From the NCBI GenBank assembly GCA_003161835.1, contig PMNO01000634.1:1455-6831 (forward strand): DNA of 5,377 bases, in the 5' to 3' direction. The DNA is from Myxococcales bacterium. GTDB lineage: Bacteria > Myxococcota_A > Polyangia > Fen-1088. A program made the position numbers and the translations under genes. A model generated the notes under the pieces. The model was given only the letters and a program-made list of their open reading frames with translations, searched no databases and was not told where the DNA came from. The stretch's first letter is position 1. Each line of letters opens with the position of its first letter. Below are positions 1-5,377 of this stretch, in pieces.

Positions 1-1017
1 CGTGGTCGGGGGCCGGTACCGCCCGGTGGCATCGGTCACATCGATGAGGTTGATTTTCACCCGCATACCCGCCAGCAAGACGGCCAGTTGCCGGGCGTGA
101 GTTGGGCTCGTGTTCACGCCGCCGATGGCCACGTAGGCTATGGTCGCGCGCTGCCCGGTGGCCTCGATGTAGGCGCGGATCTGGGGGATCAGCTCGGTGA
201 GCGGCCAGCGGCTTTCAATCGGCATCAACATGGCCCGCTCGGCGCTGGTGGGCGCTCCGAGGGAGAAGATCAACCGGTAGGGCTGGCGGTCTTCGATGTA
301 CCGCCGGATGGCCGGAACCACGCCCGCCGTCGAGATCGAGATCGCCTTCGCACCGATGGCCGGGCCGGCCGGGTCCGAAAAAATGCGCGCCGCGCGCAGC
401 ACGTTCGCCGCGTTCAGCAGGGGCTCGCCCATGCCCATGAACACGACGCCGCGGATCGGGTGATCGGCCTCGTGGGCGATCGTTCGCAACTGGGCGACGA
501 TCTCCCAGGTTTCGAGGCTGCGAATGCCCCCCAATCGGCCGGTCGCGCAGAAGTCGCAAGCCAGGGCGCAGCCGGCTTGCGAGCTCAAACAAACGGAATA
601 CTTCGTCGTCGGAAGCGCGGTCAGCCCCGCGGGTGCGCTCCCTTCCGCGCGTGCGGCACGCAGCATGCGGGCGGCGGCCGGATCGGGCAGCGGAATACGA
701 ACCGCCTCGATTTCGTGTCCGTCCGATAGCTTGAATAGGTACTTCAAGAATCCGTCTTCCGCCCGACGACGCTCCAGCACATTCAGGTCGGGCCAGGTAC
801 TGGCGGCGTCGATCGCCCGGGCCGCGACGCGCGACAGGCCCCGAATGCCGGCTTGGGCCTGGTCCAACGACACGGCCCCATCGCGGTGGACTGCGGCGAA
901 CACGCGCCGCGCCACATCGGGGGTGACGCCGAAGGGGGCCAGCGCCGCGGCCATTTCTCGGCCGTCCAGGTTGCGCAGGTTCAGCCGATCGCGGGGCGGC
1001 TCGACAGGGGCATTCAC
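1..1017 (-). CDS. RlmN-family radical SAM methyltransferase (C-terminus cut off by window edge)
   Basis: Enzymes of this family use a [4Fe-4S] cluster and S-adenosylmethionine to methylate C2 of A2503 in 23S rRNA (RlmN, also A37 of some tRNAs) or C8 of A2503 (Cfr). The visible 339 residues show the radical SAM cluster motif CALACDFC (Cys150, Cys154, Cys157). Cys143 lies seven residues upstream in CLSSQAGC, the position of the methyl-carrying Cys118 of E. coli RlmN. VVFMGMGEP (191-199) is the family's SAM-binding GEP motif, and KINLI lies near the left edge. The second catalytic Cys, close to the family C-terminus, would fall outside the window. The start is GTG at 1017: it is the only start after the upstream in-frame stop, and LNLRNLDG matches the usual RlmN N-terminus. 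Divergent points are SLGAP where RlmN normally has SLHAP, and IDVTDATGRYRPP in place of the usual IPYNP segment. Family membership is firm. Whether it is the true RlmN orthologue or a paralogue is open, so no symbol is given. It lies 63 nt after the dipeptidase. Confidence 0.88.
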   Translation of the reverse strand, partial: MNAPVEPPRDRLNLRNLDGREMAAALAPFGVTPDVARRVFAAVHRDGAVSLDQAQAGIRGLSRVAARAIDAASTWPDLNVLERRRAEDGFLKYLFKLSDGHEIEAVRIPLPDPAAARMLRAARAEGSAPAGLTALPTTKYSVCLSSQAGCALACDFCATGRLGGIRSLETWEIVAQLRTIAHEADHPIRGVVFMGMGEPLLNAANVLRAARIFSDPAGPAIGAKAISISTAGVVPAIRRYIEDRQPYRLIFSLGAPTSAERAMLMPIESRWPLTELIPQIRAYIEATGQRATIAYVAIGGVNTSPTHARQLAVLLAGMRVKINLIDVTDATGRYRPPTT

Positions 1018-1072
1018 GGCCCAGTGATAACCCGCGCGCCCTGCGCTGTCACGGCGTCTCCGAGCGGCTGGG

Positions 1073-1091
1073 GGGGCGAATCACTCGCCCC
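1073..1091 (-). repeat. 7-bp inverted repeat spanning the dipeptidase stop codon
   Basis: GGGGCGA and TCGCCCC form a perfect 7-bp stem around a 5-nt loop that includes part of the TGA stop of the dipeptidase gene. On the minus-strand transcript the stem is followed by C residues, not a U-run, so it does not look like a standard intrinsic terminator. It could slow 3' decay or separate the dipeptidase from the downstream RlmN-like gene, or it may be chance in GC-rich DNA. Confidence 0.35.
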
Positions 1092-2097
1092 GCTGAAAAA
1101 ATCGGAGGGCATTTCGCCCGAGCAGCTTGGTCAACCGTTCGGGGGACCACCCGCGTCGCCAAAGGATCTCCGTGAGGCGCGGCAAGTCCGCCGCGTCGCG
1201 CATCCCGCGCGGCAGGAACATGAATCCATCGAAGTCCGAACCGAGCGCGACCGCATCATCTCCCGCCACGGTCGCCACATGCTCGATGTGGTCCGCGATG
1301 CGGTCGATGGTGCAGAATGTTCCGCCCAGGTACGGAGCCACGAAAATGACGCCCACGATGCCCCCGGCGCGGCCGATGGCGCGCAGTTGATCGTCGTCCA
1401 GATTGCGCGGGTGGGGGTGTACCGCCGCGGCTCCCGAGTGCGAGGAGAAGACGGGCAAGGCAGACCTTTCGTGGAGGTCCCAGAAGGTGCGCTTTCCGGC
1501 ATGGGCGACGTCCAGGAAGATCCGGCGCGCGTTGCAGGCGTCCACCAATGTCCGGCCCACGTCGGTGAGGCCGCGATCTTCCTTTGACCGACAGGAGCCG
1601 CCGGCGGCGCTGTCCCGTTCCCAAAGCGGTCCGATGAAGCGGACGCCCGCGGCCGCCAGGCGCTCCACGCCCGCCTCGACGTCGGAGTCGATGGCATAGC
1701 TGCCCTCGACGCCGAGCATCAGCGCGACGCGCCCCGAGGCACGTGCCGATTCAATCTCGGTGGTGGCGCGCGCCAGGACCAGATTGTCCGCATGGCGCCG
1801 CGCCAGCTCGCGTGCGTGATCGAGCTGACGCCAAAAACGGCGGCGTCCGGCATCGAACCGAAATCCCGAGAACAGCAGGCACCCGAGGGCATCGATTCCA
1901 CCGCGTCGAATGCGGGGCAGGTCCAGGTCCAGGCGCAGCGGATTCCAAAACGTGGCCGTGCCGTTCTCCTTCGATATGTCGTGCGGAAAATGGGTGAGCT
2001 TGGTGAGGAGATCGTTGTGCAGATCGAACACGAACGCGTCGCGGTGAAAGGCCGCGACCTCCGGACTGACCTCGACGGGAAACCCGCGCACGGACAC
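1081..2097 (-). CDS. Membrane (renal) dipeptidase family protein, peptidase M19
   Basis: M19 enzymes are dinuclear zinc hydrolases with a TIM-barrel fold that cleave dipeptides, often including those with a D-residue at the C-terminal side. The 338-aa product has the usual family length. Zinc ligands are present: DLHND (His27, Asp29), GVEGS (Glu131), LDVAHAG (His199) and SSHSG (His220). HPHPRNLDDDQ (228-237) carries the substrate-contacting Arg231, and GSDFDG supplies the catalytic Asp288. The segment that in typical members reads LTHxxxN is here IGPLWER (155-161), so the active-site His (His152 of human DPEP1) is apparently replaced by Trp159. No signal peptide or lipobox is visible, so a cytoplasmic location is likely. 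The start is GTG at 2097, four bases after an in-frame TAG, with a weak GGGTAGG upstream; a second GTG lies two codons in. It follows the helicase after 62 nt and may be co-transcribed with it. The fold and family are secure; the substrate is unknown. Confidence 0.93.
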   Translation of the reverse strand: MSVRGFPVEVSPEVAAFHRDAFVFDLHNDLLTKLTHFPHDISKENGTATFWNPLRLDLDLPRIRRGGIDALGCLLFSGFRFDAGRRRFWRQLDHARELARRHADNLVLARATTEIESARASGRVALMLGVEGSYAIDSDVEAGVERLAAAGVRFIGPLWERDSAAGGSCRSKEDRGLTDVGRTLVDACNARRIFLDVAHAGKRTFWDLHERSALPVFSSHSGAAAVHPHPRNLDDDQLRAIGRAGGIVGVIFVAPYLGGTFCTIDRIADHIEHVATVAGDDAVALGSDFDGFMFLPRGMRDAADLPRLTEILWRRGWSPERLTKLLGRNALRFFQRGE

Positions 2098-2159
2098 AGC
2101 CTACCCGATCGTTCGGAAACCCGACGCCTGGGCAGGGTCAAAATTGCCGCGCGGTCGCC

Positions 2160-3953
2160 TTAACCGCGCAGCAGTTTCCGGGCCAGCTCGAGTCGTTGTT
2201 GTAGCTGGCGCACGGTTGCTTCGCTGATGCGGCGAATGCGAACGCGCCGATTGAGCTCGGCGTTCGTGTCGGCGTGGGACTTGCCAGTCATGCGCGCCAG
2301 ATCGGCGACGGCTTCGCTGTTTTGTTCGCGGAGCTGTCGGCGCCGTGCCAGGGCGCCCAGTGCCGGCGACGACGGGGGTGACGGATTCGGATCTGGGCCG
2401 GGCAAGGGGACGGCCGCCGTCACGAAGGAGTCTGGCGCCGCGCCGCCACGAGCCATCGGATCGTCACGAGACCGACCGGGGGCGGCCACCGACGCCGCAA
2501 CGAAATCCGGGATCTCATCCCCGCCCTCCCCGCCCTCCGCGTCGAACAACCGAACGGCGTCCAGACGTCGCCCCTGCTCGTCCAGCGGCACCGCCGAGAT
2601 CGCGGTGAACAGGGACAGCTGTCCATCCGCCGCCAGCTCCCGGTCGGGCTGGGCCTGCCGTTCGGGCCGATCGGGATCAAACGGACTTCGTTCGGTCTCA
2701 TCGTCGCTCGGGCGCCGCAGACTGTGGCGCCGCTGCTCGGCGATGGTCGCCCCGAAGGCGCGTAACCGCATGTCGTCGGGGATGAACATGTACGCGCCTT
2801 GCCGTCCCGCGCCCTCGACCCAGCGGACCAGGCGACCGACCGCCTGACGAAAGAACAGATCCGTGATGGTGTTTGTGGCGTAAACCCCGACCCGCAACCG
2901 CGGAATATCCACGCCTTCGGACACCATGCGCACGGCCACGATCCACGGCGCGCTGCCACCGACAAAATTGCCGATGTCTTTCGACGCGGTCGCCTCATCC
3001 GATGTCGCGACCACCGGGACGACCCGCAGACGTTGGACCATGACCTGCGCGATCCCACGCGCGTGCTCCTGGTCCATCGCGATGACCAGGCCCGCCGCCC
3101 GCGGATCGCGCCGACGCAGGTGCGCGAGCTGGGCGTGGGCTTGTTCCAGGACCGCCGGTAGCCATTCTCCCTCGACGTTCAGCGCGGTCCGGAGCCGTTG
3201 ATTCGACAGATCGCGGGTCAGCGGGTCGTCGAACGTCGCGGCGTAGTCCATGCCGCCGGGCGCGGTCCATTCCATGTGACCGTTGATGCGCGGAAAATAG
3301 ACGGGACGGACCACGCCGCCCTCTTCCAGCGCGCGCCCATAGCCGTATTCGTAGTCAGCCGTGGCGAGATCCCCCTCGTACTTGACGAAGGGAATCGTGT
3401 TCTGGTCCGACCGAAACGGCGTACCCGACAGACACAGACGAAAGGCCGCGTGCTCGAAAGAGGTCCGCACGGCATCGCCCCAGGTTCGGCTCTCGCCGGC
3501 GTGGTGAATTTCGTCGAGCACGGCGAAGGCGCCGCGCACGAGCGGACGTAGCGCGCCAGGATTCGCCGCGATTTGTTGGTACGTCACCACAATCCCGTGC
3601 ACATCCGTGGGCAACGCGCCGTAACCCGGAGACCAATCGGGGTCGAGGTGCAGACCGAACGCCTCGGCGGCATGTGCCCACTGCTGTTTCAGGTGCTGGG
3701 TGGGCACTACCACCACCACCCGGTGGGCCCGCCGCGCGATCAGGGCACGCTGCACCGCCGTGAGGGCGAAGGTGGTCTTGCCGGCTCCCGGGGTCGCGAC
3801 CGCCAGAAAACTATTGCGGGAGCTCTGCTCGAAACGATCCAGGGCCTCGCGCTGCCAGGCGCGCAAGTGCACCGCCCCACCGCCGGTGCGCGCAAGTCCA
3901 CCCCCAAACGGATCGGTGGTTCCTGTCCTGCCGGCGGTCGAGATCTCGGGCAC
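2160..3953 (-). CDS. DEAD/DEAH-box superfamily 2 helicase
   Basis: This is a complete 597-aa ATP-dependent nucleic-acid helicase or translocase of the XPB/type III restriction-like branch of SF2. Motifs in order: LRAWQREAL (30-38, Q-motif-like adenine contact), Walker A ATPGAGKT (53-60, Lys59), VVVVPTQHL (motif Ia, about 80-88), DEIHH (147-151, Walker B), LSGTPFRSD (motif III, 175-183), VSEGVDIP (motif V, 344-351) and QAVGRLVR (motif VI, 370-377, with arginine-finger candidates Arg374 and Arg377). After the two RecA-like domains comes an acidic, Pro/Gly-rich and probably disordered linker (about 410-535). A charged helical module ends the protein (about 537-597). The start GTG at 3953 is the first after an in-frame TGA, but AGGA abuts it with almost no spacing. 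GTG at codon 28, just ahead of the Q-motif-like region, is an alternative start. No nuclease, methyltransferase or other defence partner is adjacent, so a housekeeping or stress role in DNA/RNA handling is as likely as defence. The substrate cannot be told from sequence. Confidence 0.93.
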   Translation of the reverse strand: MPEISTAGRTGTTDPFGGGLARTGGGAVHLRAWQREALDRFEQSSRNSFLAVATPGAGKTTFALTAVQRALIARRAHRVVVVVPTQHLKQQWAHAAEAFGLHLDPDWSPGYGALPTDVHGIVVTYQQIAANPGALRPLVRGAFAVLDEIHHAGESRTWGDAVRTSFEHAAFRLCLSGTPFRSDQNTIPFVKYEGDLATADYEYGYGRALEEGGVVRPVYFPRINGHMEWTAPGGMDYAATFDDPLTRDLSNQRLRTALNVEGEWLPAVLEQAHAQLAHLRRRDPRAAGLVIAMDQEHARGIAQVMVQRLRVVPVVATSDEATASKDIGNFVGGSAPWIVAVRMVSEGVDIPRLRVGVYATNTITDLFFRQAVGRLVRWVEGAGRQGAYMFIPDDMRLRAFGATIAEQRRHSLRRPSDDETERSPFDPDRPERQAQPDRELAADGQLSLFTAISAVPLDEQGRRLDAVRLFDAEGGEGGDEIPDFVAASVAAPGRSRDDPMARGGAAPDSFVTAAVPLPGPDPNPSPPSSPALGALARRRQLREQNSEAVADLARMTGKSHADTNAELNRRVRIRRISEATVRQLQQRLELARKLLRG

Positions 3954-3971
3954 TCCTGTCGCGCGTGGGGA

Positions 3972-3995
3972 CGGTCTTGTAGCGGGTCAAGACCG
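3972..3995. promoter_or_regulatory. 8-bp inverted repeat upstream of the helicase gene
   Basis: CGGTCTTG and CAAGACCG form a perfect 8-bp dyad separated by 8 nt, ending 18 nt before the helicase GTG start. The arms are not unusually GC-rich for this genome, so chance is less likely than for the other hairpins. No U-run follows on either strand, which argues against an intrinsic terminator. It could be a repressor operator or a stem-loop in the helicase leader. No recognised promoter hexamers are clear around it. Confidence 0.4.
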
Positions 3996-4030
3996 CGTCG
4001 TCGAGCGGAAAAAAAGATGCTCCGGACGAC

Positions 4031-4459
4031 TCAGGCCGGGCTGGGCCGGCGACGCGCCTTCATCCGCAGCGGAATCTGCGGGGGAAAGGGCGCAGTGGCC
4101 CCCTCGGGCTGGGCGCGGCTGCCCTCGAAACGCGGGTTTTGGGGATGGCGCTTGTAGACGAGAATCGTGCGCCCCAGGATCTGCACGATGCTCATACCGG
4201 GTTGCGACGCGATACGTTCGGCGGCGACGAACCGATCGATGGGACATTCCGCTTCCAGTTTCACCTTGCACAGTTCGTGATCAAACAGGATGTGGGCCAG
4301 TTGCCGTATCAGCCCGGCGGTGATCCCCTCTTTGCCGATGCGGACCAGGGGGCTGAGGCCGTGCCCGTGGGCGCGCAACCGCCGCCGCAACGGCGCCGAC
4401 GGCATCAGAGCCTGTTTCTTCTTGCTGGTGGGCGGTTGGGTCGACGGAACGGGCGACAT
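4031..4459 (-). CDS. yhbY: YhbY family (CRM domain) RNA-binding protein
   Basis: YhbY-type proteins are small single CRM-domain RNA binders that associate with precursors of the large ribosomal subunit. The CRM domain spans about residues 21-104: LRRRLRAHGHGLSPLVRIG, then the RNA-binding loop GKEG (42-45), the central HELCKVKLE (61-69), and the closing strands IVQILGRTILVYKR (91-104). The E. coli protein is about 97 aa. This one has 142, through a Ser/Thr/Lys-rich N-terminal tail (1-20) and a Pro/Arg-rich basic C-terminal tail (105-142) that may add RNA contacts. The start is ATG at 4459, supported by AGGGG nine bases upstream; Met19 is a possible shorter start that still keeps the domain. 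It lies 75 nt after the kinase and 77 nt before the helicase, all on one strand. The family call is secure; the tail functions are unknown. Confidence 0.93.
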   Translation of the reverse strand: MSPVPSTQPPTSKKKQALMPSAPLRRRLRAHGHGLSPLVRIGKEGITAGLIRQLAHILFDHELCKVKLEAECPIDRFVAAERIASQPGMSIVQILGRTILVYKRHPQNPRFEGSRAQPEGATAPFPPQIPLRMKARRRPSPA

Positions 4460-4468
4460 GGGTGGGCG

Positions 4469-4473
4469 CCCCT
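4469..4473 (-). promoter_or_regulatory. Ribosome binding site of yhbY, overlapping a -10-like TATAGG
   Basis: AGGGG sits nine bases before the ATG of yhbY and is the clearest Shine-Dalgarno in the window, supporting that start. It overlaps TGCTATAGG, which resembles an extended -10 element, but a -35 match at 17-bp spacing is poor (GTTTCA). It also overlaps the palindrome GGGCGCCC (4464-4471), which could mask the site. The RBS role is the more likely one. Confidence 0.45.
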
Positions 4474-4500
4474 ATAGCACGGAAACCAGGCACTGAAACC

Positions 4501-4524
4501 GCGGCCACGTCTCCGTGGGGCCGC
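4501..4524 (-). terminator. Possible weak terminator hairpin after the kinase gene
   Basis: Read on the minus strand, GCGGC-CC-CACG pairs with CGTGGCCGC to give a 9-bp stem with a 2-nt bulge and a GAGA tetraloop (GNRA type). It begins 10 nt after the kinase TAA stop. Only GGTTTC follows, so the U-tract is very short. It may be a weak intrinsic terminator or an mRNA-stabilising 3' hairpin that separates the kinase from yhbY. Confidence 0.35.
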
Positions 4525-4534
4525 CTCGTCGAGG

Positions 4535-5377
4535 TTACGGGGCGGCGAAAGGATTCTTCAACTCGCTGGGCGTGCGCCCGCCGCCGGGTTTGGCGGCTGC
4601 CGTCCCGGGGTTCGCGGGAAACAATGAATCGATTGCCTCGCGCGATGTGCGACGCGTGCGGCCCCCGTCCTTGGCCTTCTTCGTAGCAGCGGCACGATTC
4701 GCGATGGGGTCGGCGGGCGCGGGTGCGGTCTCGCTGCCTCCCAACTTGGCCGCGGCAGGAAAAGCCACGGTGGGGGGCGGCGATCCCCCCACCGCAGTCG
4801 TCGCCGGAGCCGCGGCGGTCGCGTTGTCCGACGCCGCCGGAATCGTCCGGGCCGCGGTGCCGGTCGGGGGGGCGCCCGATCCGGCCGCCGGTCCCCGCAA
4901 GGCGAGCACCACGATGGCGCCCACCACGACGGCCGCCACCCCGGCGGCGACCAACGCCACCTTGCTGGCGAGCGGCCGCGGGGGCGGGCCATCGGGGTCG
5001 CGGGAAAAGATCTCGGTCTGGGACTGGCGCGCTTCCGGATTGGCCTCGGCCAGCGGCGCGCTCACGCGCCCCACGACCTCTTTGGTTGCGTAGGGTGAGG
5101 ATGGCGGCGGCGCGGGCATGCCAGCGTGGCGAGCGGCCTTGCCCGTCGGCAGGAAGAGGGCCCCGCTCCTGTCGGGGACGTGCCCGAGCGGCAGGAGCGC
5201 ATCCGCGAATTCACCCATGGTTTGAAAGCGCCGGGTGGGATCCTTTTCCATGGCCCGGTTGATCACGGCTTCGACATGGGGCTCGACCGAGGGATTGCGC
5301 TGGCTCGGGGCCATCGGTGCCTCGACCATGTGCTTGGACAGGATGCCCATGAACGATTCGGCCTTGAAGGGGACCTC
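4535..5377 (-). CDS. Transmembrane Hanks-type Ser/Thr protein kinase (C-terminal part only)
   Basis: Only the last 280 residues are in the window; the reading frame is open to the right edge. Visible residues 1-65 match the end of a Hanks kinase domain: EVPFKAESFMGILSKH is the helix F-G region, and AVINRAMEKDPTRRFQTMGEF is subdomain XI with its invariant Arg (residue 50). The ATP-binding loop, HRD and DFG motifs would lie outside. A Pro/Ala-rich juxtamembrane stretch follows, then one hydrophobic helix (about residues 139-160, encoded near 4898-4963, Val/Ala/Leu-rich between Lys and Arg). The region beyond it is Ala/Pro/Gly/Thr-rich, has a basic patch (KKAKDGGRTRR) and ends in ELKNPFAAP. This cytoplasmic kinase plus single-anchor plan is common in myxobacterial kinases. 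No PASTA, TPR, WD40 or PEGA repeats are seen in the outer part, so the sensed signal is unknown. The partner and substrate cannot be inferred from the neighbours. Confidence 0.92.
   Translation of the reverse strand, partial: EVPFKAESFMGILSKHMVEAPMAPSQRNPSVEPHVEAVINRAMEKDPTRRFQTMGEFADALLPLGHVPDRSGALFLPTGKAARHAGMPAPPPSSPYATKEVVGRVSAPLAEANPEARQSQTEIFSRDPDGPPPRPLASKVALVAAGVAAVVVGAIVVLALRGPAAGSGAPPTGTAARTIPAASDNATAAAPATTAVGGSPPPTVAFPAAAKLGGSETAPAPADPIANRAAATKKAKDGGRTRRTSREAIDSLFPANPGTAAAKPGGGRTPSELKNPFAAP

Noticed and set aside
853..1587. Long plus-strand open frame (244 codons) across the RlmN-like and dipeptidase genes
   Set aside because: It lies antisense to two genes with clear family motifs and has no recognisable domain. 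Open antisense frames are common in GC-rich DNA.
2098..2159. TTGACC in the helicase-dipeptidase gap as a -35 promoter element
   Set aside because: No -10-like hexamer occurs at suitable spacing, and the gap is short enough for co-transcription.
2160..3953. Helicase as the core of an anti-phage defence island
   Set aside because: No nuclease, methyltransferase, Argonaute, reverse transcriptase, toxin or integrase gene is in the window. The neighbours look like ordinary chromosomal genes of similar composition.
4009..4030. Run of seven T (minus strand) shortly after the yhbY stop, considered as an intrinsic terminator
   Set aside because: No adequate stem directly precedes it. The nearest options are a 4-bp CCGG pairing, or a 5-bp GCCGG/CCGGC hairpin more than 15 nt away inside the coding end.
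3573..4157. Plus-strand open frame (194 codons) opposite the helicase start and yhbY
   Set aside because: It runs through two conserved genes and their gap, with no motif and an atypical composition.
4515..5093. Plus-strand Ala/Gly/Pro-rich open frame (192 codons) opposite the kinase
   Set aside because: Its apparent composition mirrors the low-complexity kinase tail on the other strand. The minus-strand frame carries the kinase end and membrane helix.

Overview
The window is GC-rich (roughly two thirds G+C by eye) and holds five genes, all read from the minus strand. They are separated by gaps of only 62-77 nt. The Hanks-type Ser/Thr kinase with a single C-terminal membrane anchor and an Ala/Pro-rich tail, the strong G/C preference at third codon positions and the frequent GTG starts suggest a myxobacterium or related 'deltaproteobacterial' lineage (Myxococcota). 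This assignment is an inference from style, not from a marker gene.

In transcription order (right to left), the layout is as follows. At 5377-4535 is the C-terminal part of a transmembrane Ser/Thr protein kinase whose N-terminal catalytic core lies outside the window. At 4459-4031 is a YhbY/CRM-domain RNA-binding protein with extra N- and C-terminal tails. At 3953-2160 is a complete 597-aa superfamily-2 DEAD/DEAH-type helicase. At 2097-1081 is a complete M19-family (membrane/renal) dipeptidase with all zinc ligands but a changed active-site position. At 1017-1 is an RlmN-family radical SAM methyltransferase cut off at its C-terminus by the window edge.

No intergenic stretch reaches 100 nt. 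The gaps hold three inverted repeats: a GNRA-type hairpin after the kinase (possible weak terminator), an 8-bp stem-loop in front of the helicase (possible operator or leader structure), and a 7-bp stem-loop over the dipeptidase stop codon. I saw no tRNA, rRNA, CRISPR, insertion sequence or attachment site.

Two of the five products act on the ribosome or its RNA (YhbY in large-subunit maturation, RlmN-family enzymes on 23S rRNA and tRNA), and the helicase lies between them, so a shared RNA-related theme is possible but unproven. The kinase and dipeptidase look like ordinary chromosomal neighbours. I do not see a convincing undescribed system here. The points most worth a second look are the His-to-Trp change in the dipeptidase, the low-complexity linker and helical C-terminal module of the helicase, the divergence of the RlmN-like enzyme, and the stem-loop upstream of the helicase.
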